From JALQXV01 sp051005235 (GTDB lineage: Bacteria > Patescibacteriota > Saccharimonadia > Saccharimonadales > 2-12-FULL-41-12): DNA of 16,200 nt. The position numbers were made by a program, and so were the translations under genes. This document shows, piece after piece, positions 7,675 to 12,854 of the stretch. Positions within the stretch are counted from its first letter, which is position 1. Each line of letters opens with the position of its first letter. The stretch lies in NCBI GenBank assembly GCA_051005235.1, contig JBPCJO010000060.1, positions 1-16,200 on the forward strand, in the 5' to 3' direction. The notes beneath the pieces were generated by a model. It was not told where the DNA came from. It searched no databases and saw only the letters and a list, made by a program, of their open reading frames with translations.

Positions 7675-7704
7675 AGTATATAGGACTTTCGCACTTTTAT
7701 GCAG
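7675..7704 (-). promoter_or_regulatory. Predicted promoter of def, formed partly by the dispersed repeat
   Basis: Reading leftward, CTGCAT (7704-7699), an 18-bp spacer and TATACT (7680-7675) precede the ATG at 7667 by only 7 nt. Transcription would start at or next to the start codon. The -35-like hexamer and spacer are the repeat copy itself. The -35 is weak, so confidence rests on the -10 and its position. Confidence 0.45.
7679..7704 (-). repeat. Dispersed repeat copy upstream of def
   Basis: On the minus strand the sequence reads CTGCAT followed by AAAAGTGCGAAAGTCCTATA. It differs at one of 26 positions from the copy in front of nrdR (15776-15801). It occupies nearly half of the 58-bp gap between priA and def. 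Confidence 0.8.
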
Positions 7705-7725
7705 CGCCGAAGCGATTCAGTAATC

Positions 7726-9666
7726 TTATAATAAATTACTGGGGTCGAGGTTGATAATGCATTTAATAGGTATGCTACGTGCCAAACGGGTGAGGGCGGT
7801 ACGTTGCTTGGCTTTGACGATGATTTGCCAGGTCCAGGTGTTGTTGTTTTTTTCGATGAAGCTGGGGGTTGGGCCAGAAACTTTGATTGGTTCGCCGGAC
7901 TCTGACAAGAATTTCATAATTTGGTGACAGGCGCTGGTCACGGTTTGCGGGCGGACGCGGGTGACCTCAATCTTCATTAGGTAAAAGAAGGGCGGAAACT
8001 CAAATTGCTGGCGTTCTGCCAGCTGAGCGTCATAAAATTGCTGCCAGGTGTAGTTGCCTATGGCGGTTTGGACGGCGATGTTCTCGGGGTCGTAGGTTTG
8101 TACGACCACTTCGCCGTCGCGGTGGCCGCGGCCAACCCGGCCGATCAACTGGTGCATCAGTTGATATGACCGTTCACTCGAGGTGTAGTCGGGAAACTGC
8201 AGCTCGTTTTCGGCCAGCAGAATGCCTACCAGTGACAGGCGCGGCAGGTCATGGCCTTTGGCCAGTAACTGCGTCCCAATTAGAATATCGATTTCGCCGC
8301 GCATAATTTCGCCGTGGCGGGTTTCGAGGCGCTCAGCTTTGCGGTTGTCTTTGTCGAAGCGGGCAATGCGGGCGTCCGGAAAGGCATGGGTGACCGCCTC
8401 GACAATCGCTTTGGTGCCCGGGCTCTTAAAGATGATGTCGTGCGAGGTACAGGCCGGGCAGACGCTCGGCGCGGGTATGTGGTTGCCGCAGGTATGGCAC
8501 TGCAGACGATGTGTGTCGCCATGATAGGTGTACGGCAGGTCGCAGCGATCGCAGAGGGCATGCCAGCCGCAGGTCTGGCACAAAATCAGGCGGGCGCTGC
8601 CACGCTTGTTTAAAAACAGTAAAACCTGCTCTTTGCGGGCCAGCGCCGCCGCCATACGTTCCACCAGCGTCTGTGTGAGTAAGGGGTAGCGGGTTCTTTC
8701 TTCGCTATCACGAATATTGACTAAGTATGATGTTGTTTTTGCTACATCGGTTATCGCAGCCGCTTTTTGCTGCATGCGAATGATTGGGAGTTGCTTCTGC
8801 TCGGCGATATAATATTCGCTAATGAGTGGTGTTGCCGAGCCTAAAATAAGCTGCGCGCCGTGCAGGCGAGCCAGTTGGCTGGCAGCCCGGATCGTCTGAT
8901 AGTATGGTGCTTGGTCTTGCTTGTAGGCCGGTTCGTGGAACTCATCAATCACGATCAGACCGATATCGTTTAGCGGCATAAATAGGGCCGAGCGCGGCCC
9001 GATCACGACTTGCGGAACAGTAGTGGCCAGAATGTTTTGCCAGGCTTGCCGGCGCTTCACTGTGGTTAGGCCGGAGTGGGTTACTGTCACCGGCGCCGCT
9101 AGAGCTGATTCAAACGTTTTTACGATCTGTGGCGAAAGAGCGATCTCCGGCACTAATACCAATACGGATTTACCCGCTTTGATCGTTTGCTTGGCAAGCT
9201 CTATGTACACCCGAGTTTTACCAGTACCGGTGTTGCCATGTAGCATAACGGGGGTGTGACTAGTTGTAATTTGCGCAACAGCTTTTTGCTGATCGGTAGT
9301 AAGAGCTGGCAAATCAGGTATGTTACCTATAGTATTCGGCACCGGTTCGCTAATAACATAGTCTCTCTGGTTGGCTAAGGGTAGAAATTGTTGGGCGATG
9401 AGGCCAAGGGGAGCAGGATAGTAGCCGCAAAGCCAGTCAAATAAGGCTACATGGTTAAGGGGTAGGCTGACCGCTGTCGCTTCTTCGACAGGCAAGGTTT
9501 TAAAGGTTGGTTTTTCGACTTCGCGCACTACAAAAGCCATTACCGTTTTTGATCGGATTTTTACAACAACCACGCGGCCTGCTGTTAAACGTTCGGCATA
9601 GCTATACGTCAGCGGAGTAGAGCCATGGTATTGGCGGCTGGCGGGTGCGACCTCATAAAAGTTCAT
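7726..9666 (-). CDS. priA: Primosomal protein N' (replication restart helicase PriA)
   Basis: PriA is a superfamily 2 helicase that recognises stalled forks and reloads the replisome. The 646-residue protein has an N-terminal DNA-binding region (about 1-110) and a helicase core with Walker A GNTGTGKT (144-151), DEFH (241-244; the family norm is DEEH, still DExH) and SATP (277-280). Eight cysteines (363, 366, 372, 375, 390, 393, 403, 406) form the two-zinc insertion. Then come GTQLLAKGHDLP (motif V) and QLIGRVGRG (motif VI). It is shorter than E. coli PriA (732) mainly because of a reduced N-terminal region. A TATACT on the minus strand lies 10 nt before the ATG with no Shine-Dalgarno sequence, so the mRNA may be nearly leaderless. 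It is followed by def after 58 bp. The stop is TAA. Confidence 0.97.
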   Translation of the reverse strand: MNFYEVAPASRQYHGSTPLTYSYAERLTAGRVVVVKIRSKTVMAFVVREVEKPTFKTLPVEEATAVSLPLNHVALFDWLCGYYPAPLGLIAQQFLPLANQRDYVISEPVPNTIGNIPDLPALTTDQQKAVAQITTSHTPVMLHGNTGTGKTRVYIELAKQTIKAGKSVLVLVPEIALSPQIVKTFESALAAPVTVTHSGLTTVKRRQAWQNILATTVPQVVIGPRSALFMPLNDIGLIVIDEFHEPAYKQDQAPYYQTIRAASQLARLHGAQLILGSATPLISEYYIAEQKQLPIIRMQQKAAAITDVAKTTSYLVNIRDSEERTRYPLLTQTLVERMAAALARKEQVLLFLNKRGSARLILCQTCGWHALCDRCDLPYTYHGDTHRLQCHTCGNHIPAPSVCPACTSHDIIFKSPGTKAIVEAVTHAFPDARIARFDKDNRKAERLETRHGEIMRGEIDILIGTQLLAKGHDLPRLSLVGILLAENELQFPDYTSSERSYQLMHQLIGRVGRGHRDGEVVVQTYDPENIAVQTAIGNYTWQQFYDAQLAERQQFEFPPFFYLMKIEVTRVRPQTVTSACHQIMKFLSESGEPIKVSGPTPSFIEKNNNTWTWQIIVKAKQRTALTRLARSIPIKCIINLDPSNLL

Positions 9667-9676
9667 ACTACGCTCT

Positions 9677-9682
9677 AGTATA
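9677..9682 (-). promoter_or_regulatory. Predicted -10 element of priA
   Basis: TATACT on the minus strand (9682-9677) ends 10 nt before the priA ATG (9666). No convincing -35 is found 16-18 bp further upstream. The implied 5' leader is only a few nucleotides. Confidence 0.4.
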
Positions 9683-9695
9683 TAACCTGACCCGA

Positions 9696-9718
9696 TAAAA
9701 GTTTTCGAAAGTCCTATT
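9696..9718 (+). repeat. Dispersed repeat copy between priA and the winged-helix gene
   Basis: TAAAAGTTTT then CGAAAGTCCTATT matches the repeat end with a 2-bp insertion and a changed last base. It points toward the rightward gene and ends just before that gene's -35 hexamer. Confidence 0.65.
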
Positions 9719-9723
9719 TAGTA

Positions 9724-9752
9724 TTGAAAATATCCGGTTGGGCGTCTATACT
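9724..9752 (+). promoter_or_regulatory. Sigma70-type promoter of the winged-helix gene
   Basis: TTGAAA (9724-9729) and TATACT (9747-9752) are exactly 17 bp apart. The predicted start is near 9759, giving a leader of about 34 nt before ATG 9793. A small inverted repeat TGTTA-TCG-TAACA (9768-9780) lies in the leader and could be an operator or short hairpin. Confidence 0.75.
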
Positions 9753-9792
9753 AAAACTCGTTAGCGTTGTTATCGTAACATCGAAAAAGCTT

Positions 9793-10077
9793 ATGTTAGA
9801 TGTATTTATTACTTCCCGGGTCAGGCGCAAGATTATCGTGGTGTACGCAAAGTACCCCGACTTCAGAACGCACGTCCGTGGCCTCGCCAAATTAATCAAA
9901 GAAGATGCTGGCAACATCCAGCGCGAGCTAAAGCGCCTCGAGAAAATTGGCTTTTTAATGTCCGAAAAGCAGGCCAACACCAAAATTTATTACACGAATA
10001 AACATTTTGTTATTTTTAAAGAACTCCAAAGTATTGTCCTCAAGTCACAACGAGCTACGCAAAAACGACAACAATAA
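9793..10077 (+). CDS. Small winged-helix DNA-binding protein (ArsR-like)
   Basis: This 94-residue protein starts MLDVFITSRVRRKIIVVYAKYP. That opening is typical of small winged-helix regulators in Patescibacteria and archaea. The helix-turn-helix spans about residues 25-54 (HVRGLAKLIKEDAGNIQRELKRLEKIGFL) and the wing about 55-70 (SEKQANTKIYYTNK). A basic tail ends it. An upstream TTG in frame (9724) would add 23 residues but coincides with the -35 hexamer, so ATG 9793 is the better start. No strong ribosome site is visible. Its targets are unknown. It is encoded next to a ribbon-helix-helix protein and arrays of short repeats, so local regulation or autoregulation is plausible. The stop is TAA. 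Confidence 0.8.
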   Translation: MLDVFITSRVRRKIIVVYAKYPDFRTHVRGLAKLIKEDAGNIQRELKRLEKIGFLMSEKQANTKIYYTNKHFVIFKELQSIVLKSQRATQKRQQ

Positions 10078-10120
10078 TCCGTATCTGGTTTAATGATTAT
10101 TTAATAACGCTATGAAATAC

Positions 10121-10139
10121 TGGAGATACTATGTCTCCA
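10121..10139 (+). promoter_or_regulatory. Hairpin that pairs the ribosome site and loops the start codon of the RHH gene
   Basis: TGGAGA (10121-10126), containing the GGAG ribosome site, is perfectly complementary to TCTCCA (10134-10139) in codons 2-4. The 7-nt loop TACTATG contains the ATG at 10131. The structure would hide the ribosome site and so could control translation. As DNA, the same palindrome could be an autoregulatory operator. Confidence 0.6.
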
Positions 10140-10397
10140 AACACTTCAAAACGAATATTCATTTCTGCGCCAGCCGATTTTCTAGAGCATCTCGACAAGG
10201 CTGTTCTAGCCAACTACACCACGCGCAGTGCGTTTATCCGCGAGGCGGTGGCTTTAAAGTTAGCAATTGATAGCCAAGTCGAGAGTGAATTTAACGATAA
10301 AAGTTCAGTCGTTAATCTAGTCAGGAACTCTCATTTCCAAACTATAGCAAAACGTAATTACAACAGAGACAAAGCAACCATAGACTGGCGCGAGTAG
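10131..10397 (+). CDS. Ribbon-helix-helix (CopG/Arc-type) DNA-binding protein
   Basis: The 88-residue protein has an N-terminal ribbon-helix-helix domain (about residues 7-48). The strand KRIFISAPADF is followed by helix LEHLDKAVLAN and helix TTRSAFIREAVALKLA. The S-A-F-I-R-E-A pattern is characteristic of the second helix. The C-terminal half (about 49-88) is polar and unrecognised. Such proteins dimerise and bind short tandem or palindromic repeats; many are autoregulators, antitoxins or partition proteins. No toxin gene follows: the next 265 bp hold only repeats, then rpsU. GGAG 5 bp before the ATG is the ribosome site and lies in a hairpin. The array of GTATATAC octamers at 10446-10512 is a candidate target. 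The stop is TAG. Confidence 0.85.
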   Translation: MSPNTSKRIFISAPADFLEHLDKAVLANYTTRSAFIREAVALKLAIDSQVESEFNDKSSVVNLVRNSHFQTIAKRNYNRDKATIDWRE

Positions 10398-10403
10398 TAG
10401 TCT

Positions 10404-10424
10404 TAAAAGTAGTAAAGTCCTATA
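10404..10424 (+). repeat. Dispersed repeat copy after the RHH gene
   Basis: The last 20 bases, AAAAGTAGTAAAGTCCTATA, differ at three positions from the nrdR copy. It starts 7 bp after the RHH stop codon. It is the one copy not close to a start codon, since the next gene begins at 10663. Confidence 0.65.
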
Positions 10425-10445
10425 TGTTTATCAACCATACTAATC

Positions 10446-10512
10446 GTATATACTCCGTATATACTACCCACCCCTGCTAGTGATATATACTCCGTATATA
10501 CAAAATATATAC
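10446..10512. repeat. Phased array of GTATATAC octamers (candidate operator)
   Basis: Five octamers are visible: GTATATAC at 10446-10453, 10457-10464 and 10494-10501, and ATATATAC at 10483-10490 and 10505-10512. Neighbours within each group are 11 bp apart, about one helical turn. Twice they form the 19-bp unit (G/A)TATATACTCCGTATATAC, with a 37-bp offset. Each octamer GTATATAC is itself a palindrome. Part of a 265-bp gene-free stretch between the RHH gene and rpsU. Confidence 0.7.
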
Positions 10513-10530
10513 GATTTGTTACGACACTTT

Positions 10531-10589
10531 TAGAGGTGTACAAGCCTAACAAAAATATAATCATATAGAGGTGTACAAGCCTAACAAAA
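10531..10589. repeat. Perfect 24-bp direct repeat, two copies
   Basis: Copies at 10531-10554 and 10566-10589 are identical over 24 bp. They begin TAGAGGTGTACA and end AGCCTAACAAAA, with an 11-bp A/T-rich spacer and a 35-bp offset. They lie upstream of the rpsU promoter. A partial resemblance, AGGTGTCCA, recurs inside that promoter at about 10633-10641. They could be binding sites for a regulator. Confidence 0.85.
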
Positions 10590-10624
10590 TTACACTAAAT
10601 ATAGGCAAAATGAATCATAAGCAG

Positions 10625-10653
10625 TTGAAAACAGGTGTCCACTAGTGTAGAAT
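10625..10653 (+). promoter_or_regulatory. Sigma70-type promoter of rpsU
   Basis: TTGAAA (10625-10630) and TAGAAT (10648-10653) are 17 bp apart. The -10 ends 9 nt before the rpsU ATG (10663), so the transcript would have almost no leader. The weak GGA at 10654-10656 would then be upstream of the transcription start. Confidence 0.65.
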
Positions 10654-10662
10654 GGACAGATA

Positions 10663-10872
10663 ATGATACAAGTTACTAAAAAAGATTCGAAAGAATCGAC
10701 CGAGAATATGTTGCGCCGATTTACGCGCAAAGTACAGCAGTCAGGTGTTATAGCGGTTGCTAAGCAAGTCCAATATTTTGAAAAGCCGATCAGTAAGCGC
10801 GACCGCCGCCTGAAGGCTATTGTTCGCCGCGAACGCAAAGCTCTAAAAGTCAAAAAACTTAAACTCTCATAA
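10663..10872 (+). CDS. rpsU: Small ribosomal subunit protein bS21
   Basis: This 69-residue, strongly basic protein sits near the 3' end of 16S rRNA and the Shine-Dalgarno helix on the 30S subunit. It matches the family in MIQVTKKDSKESTENMLRRF (S21 N-terminus, with acidic residues before the first helix), then a helix with RKVQQSG, then QYFEKPISKRDRRLKA, equivalent to the conserved EKPS-x-K-x-R segment, and a Lys/Arg-rich C-terminal helix. Length is normal. It is the first gene of rpsU-yqeY-adk-map, a gene neighbourhood known elsewhere for rpsU and yqeY. The promoter lies directly in front, giving little or no 5' leader. Two sets of repeats upstream may regulate it. The stop is TAA. Confidence 0.92.
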   Translation: MIQVTKKDSKESTENMLRRFTRKVQQSGVIAVAKQVQYFEKPISKRDRRLKAIVRRERKALKVKKLKLS

Positions 10873-10890
10873 AGAAACATATATACCCTC

Positions 10891-11346
10891 ATGATCAAAC
10901 AAACTATTGATCAAGATATTAAGTCCGCCATGCTGGCTGGTGACAAGCCGTTAGTTGAGGCTCTAAAAACTGTCAAAAGCGCAATTTTGTATGCCGAAGT
11001 AGCTGCTAAAAAGCGCGAAGAAGGACTGGCGGAGCCCGAAGTGGTGGCGATTTTGCAAAAGGAACTTAAAAAACGCGGCGAAGCCGCTCAGCTGTACGAC
11101 CAAGGCGGGAACGCCGAACAGGCAGCCAGTGAGCGCTACGAAGAAACAGTTATTCAGAAATATCTACCGGCACAACTAGACGAAGCGGCGATCAACGTCT
11201 TGATTGACCAAGCAGTAGCCGAGTATAACGGCGAATTAAATGGGCAGGCAATGGGCAAGCTAATCGGCGCGGTAAAACAAAAAGCCGGTGGTGCAGCCGA
11301 CGGAGCGCTGGTGGCGCGACTTGTAAAAGCCAGGTTATCGTTGTAA
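10891..11346 (+). CDS. yqeY: GatB/YqeY domain protein
   Basis: The 151-residue protein is a free-standing YqeY domain, related to the C-terminal tRNA-binding part of the GatB subunit of the tRNA-dependent amidotransferase. Its own function is not settled. Family features are visible: IDQDIKSAMLAGDKPLVEALKTVKSAI, EEGLAEPEVVAILQKELKKRGEAAQLY, then EETVIQKYLPAQLDEA, and the C-terminal GKLIGAVKQKAGGAADGALVARLVKARL. It starts 18 bp after rpsU with no clear ribosome site. Its stop TAA shares its last base with the adk ATG, so adk is translationally coupled to it. Confidence 0.93.
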   Translation: MIKQTIDQDIKSAMLAGDKPLVEALKTVKSAILYAEVAAKKREEGLAEPEVVAILQKELKKRGEAAQLYDQGGNAEQAASERYEETVIQKYLPAQLDEAAINVLIDQAVAEYNGELNGQAMGKLIGAVKQKAGGAADGALVARLVKARLSL

Positions 11347-11891
11347 TGATCTTATTGATGGGTATTGCCGGGTCGGGCAAGGGGACACAAGGCAAATTGC
11401 TGGCAGAGGCACAGGGCTACCAAGTGCTTTCTACTGGCGAACTACTCCGTAACTATGGCTCAGACGAGCAGCACGCCCGCATGAAGACCGGTGAGTTAAT
11501 TAGCGACGAAGAAATAACCGACTTGCTCGACAAGACACTCAACAGTCTTAAAGACCAGAATCGAATTATTCTCGACGGTTATCCGCGTTCGGTCGCCCAA
11601 TCCCAGTGGTTGTTGGACCAAGTGGCAGCGGGGCGGTTTAGTATCCAGTACGTTCTGCATCTGCAGGCTTCCCGCGAGGCGGTGACCGCACGTATGCACG
11701 AGCGAGCGCGGGCCGACGACCATGAACGCGCCATCGAAGCCCGTTTTAAAGAGTACGAGCAAACCACCGTGCCAATCTTAGATTATTACCGAAACCACGA
11801 TATTGAGGTTGTCGAAGTCAACGGCGAACAGCCAATTGAGGCTGTCCATAAAGAAATTATTGCTATTGATAAGGCTCACTGTCAGGTATAG
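11346..11891 (+). CDS. adk: Adenylate kinase, short LID type
   Basis: Adenylate kinase interconverts ATP, ADP and AMP. The 181-residue protein has the P-loop GIAGSGKGTQ (6-15), the AMP-site STGELLR (about 29-35), the DGYPRS motif (about 76-81) and a RADDHERAIEARFKEYEQTTVPILDYY segment. The LID between strands is only the short RMHERARADD stretch, so the zinc-type LID domain of larger enzymes is missing. DGYPR with Tyr in place of the commoner Phe is tolerated in the family. A specialised NMP kinase is possible but less likely. It overlaps the yqeY stop by one base and precedes map by 9 bp. An adk-map pair is a familiar arrangement, usually in ribosomal protein operons. The stop is TAG. Confidence 0.9.
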   Translation: MILLMGIAGSGKGTQGKLLAEAQGYQVLSTGELLRNYGSDEQHARMKTGELISDEEITDLLDKTLNSLKDQNRIILDGYPRSVAQSQWLLDQVAAGRFSIQYVLHLQASREAVTARMHERARADDHERAIEARFKEYEQTTVPILDYYRNHDIEVVEVNGEQPIEAVHKEIIAIDKAHCQV

Positions 11892-11900
11892 GGGTTAAAT

Positions 11901-12671
11901 ATGTACACACGTGTAAAAACTGACGTTGAAATTGAAGCCATGCGACAAAGCGGACGCATGCTGGCAACGGTACTGCAGTTGCTGACTCAAAATGTGGCCG
12001 AGGGCATCTCGACTAAAAAGTTATCAGACATCGCCGCCAAAGAAATTACATCGCTCGGGGGTCAAGCCGCTTTTTTGGGCTATCAGGGCTTTCCAGAGGC
12101 TATCTGTATATCGGTAAATGACGAAGTAGTCCACGGTATTCCGCGGCCCGACACTATTATTAAGAACGGCGATATTGTCAGCCTAGACCTCGGGGTTAGT
12201 TATAAAGGTATGATTACCGATAGTGCAGTATCGGTAATCTGTGGCAGTAATCAGCCGGACTATAAGCCCAATGCGCGTATTAGGGACCTGGTGCGCTATA
12301 CCGAAGCGTCGTTACATGAAGGGCTGGCAGCTATAAAAGATGGCTGCACCACCGGCGATATTGGTTTCGCCGTCGAAAAAGTACTCAATAAGAACAAATT
12401 TGGTATTGTGCGGGATCTGGTGGGTCACGGTGTGGGCCACGCTGTTCACGAAGATCCAAATATTCCCAACTATGGACGCCGCAACACCGGTGACAAGTTG
12501 GTCGCCGGTATGACGGTGGCGATTGAACCAATGGCCACGCTCGGACGTGAGGCGATTAGTCTTGACGATGATGGCTGGACTATCCGTACCCAAGATGGCT
12601 CAATGGCCGCCCATTTTGAACATACCGTGCTGGTAACGAAAACCGGTTGCGAAATCCTCACCCAGTGCTAG
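11901..12671 (+). CDS. map: Type I methionine aminopeptidase
   Basis: This metalloprotease removes the N-terminal Met after deformylation. The 256-residue protein shows all metal ligands: D96 (SLDLGV), D107 (ITDSA), H176 (GHGVGH), E209 (AIEP) and E240 (HFEHT). The substrate-site H78 (EVVHGI) and H183 (VHEDP) are present as well. Length matches the bacterial type Ia enzyme, with no zinc-finger extension. AGGGG at 11890-11894 overlaps the adk stop and lies 6 bp before the ATG, so translation continues from adk. Together with infB, fmt and def, it completes the formyl-methionine cycle in this window. The stop TAG lies inside a hairpin. Confidence 0.97.
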   Translation: MYTRVKTDVEIEAMRQSGRMLATVLQLLTQNVAEGISTKKLSDIAAKEITSLGGQAAFLGYQGFPEAICISVNDEVVHGIPRPDTIIKNGDIVSLDLGVSYKGMITDSAVSVICGSNQPDYKPNARIRDLVRYTEASLHEGLAAIKDGCTTGDIGFAVEKVLNKNKFGIVRDLVGHGVGHAVHEDPNIPNYGRRNTGDKLVAGMTVAIEPMATLGREAISLDDDGWTIRTQDGSMAAHFEHTVLVTKTGCEILTQC

Positions 12672-12683
12672 CCTTAGCTAGCA
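12666..12683. terminator. Stem-loop at the end of map (possible weak terminator)
   Basis: TGCTAGC (12666-12672) pairs perfectly with GCTAGCA (12677-12683) around a CTTA loop and includes the map stop codon. There is no T-run after it, so a 3'-end-stabilising or attenuating role is as likely as true intrinsic termination. Confidence 0.4.
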
Positions 12684-12688
12684 ACCTA

Positions 12689-12718
12689 TTGCTACAGGGG
12701 CTCCATAAGCGGTATACT
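12689..12718 (+). promoter_or_regulatory. Sigma70-type promoter of ftsA
   Basis: TTGCTA (12689-12694) and TATACT (12713-12718) are 18 bp apart. The start would be near 12725, leaving a leader of about 130 nt before ATG 12855. The -10 region GGTATACTTGCTTT closely matches that of ftsZ. Confidence 0.65.
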
Positions 12719-12778
12719 TGCTTTGTGAACCGATTTCAGATCTCTTTTCCGCTTCAACCCAGCTTGGCCTTGGCGGCA

Positions 12779-12813
12779 CCAGCTGCCCGTTTTATCCGTC
12801 AGTGTACAGCTGG
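12779..12813 (+). other. Inverted repeat in the ftsA leader
   Basis: CCAGCTG (12779-12785) and CAGCTGG (12807-12813) are perfect inverted repeats separated by 21 nt, in the unusually long predicted ftsA leader. It may form a stem-loop; no known riboswitch or leader motif is recognised. Confidence 0.4.
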
Positions 12814-12854
12814 CACTCACCAAACTGGCTCTCACTTACGAAAGGAGATATAAA

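Noticed and set aside
7668..7694. GTG start adding nine residues to deformylase
   Set aside because: The extension is encoded by the dispersed repeat and predicted -10. Deformylases normally begin close to the MKFRPI-like segment.
7679..9718. priA as cargo of an active composite transposon
   Set aside because: There is no transposase, the ends are degraded at 9718, and priA sits in a normal core-gene setting with def and fmt.
9724..9792. TTG start adding 23 residues to the winged-helix protein
   Set aside because: The TTG is the first three bases of a TTGAAA -35 hexamer with TATACT 17 bp later, and the protein family typically starts at the MLDVF methionine.
10446..10589. CRISPR array
   Set aside because: The repeats are too few, have different lengths, and the 11-bp spacers are too short. 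No cas genes are present.
10441..10600. Replication origin (iterons plus AT-rich DNA near priA)
   Set aside because: No convincing DnaA boxes (only TTATCAACC at 10428, two mismatches) and no dnaA, dnaN or rep gene nearby.
10131..10872. Toxin-antitoxin pair with the RHH protein as antitoxin
   Set aside because: The only following gene is ribosomal protein bS21. No toxin-like ORF adjoins the RHH gene.
12719..12854. Short ORF (GTG or ATG) encoding a leader peptide before ftsA
   Set aside because: No supported start with a ribosome site. The overlapping open frame from 12647 is a shadow of the map end and leader.
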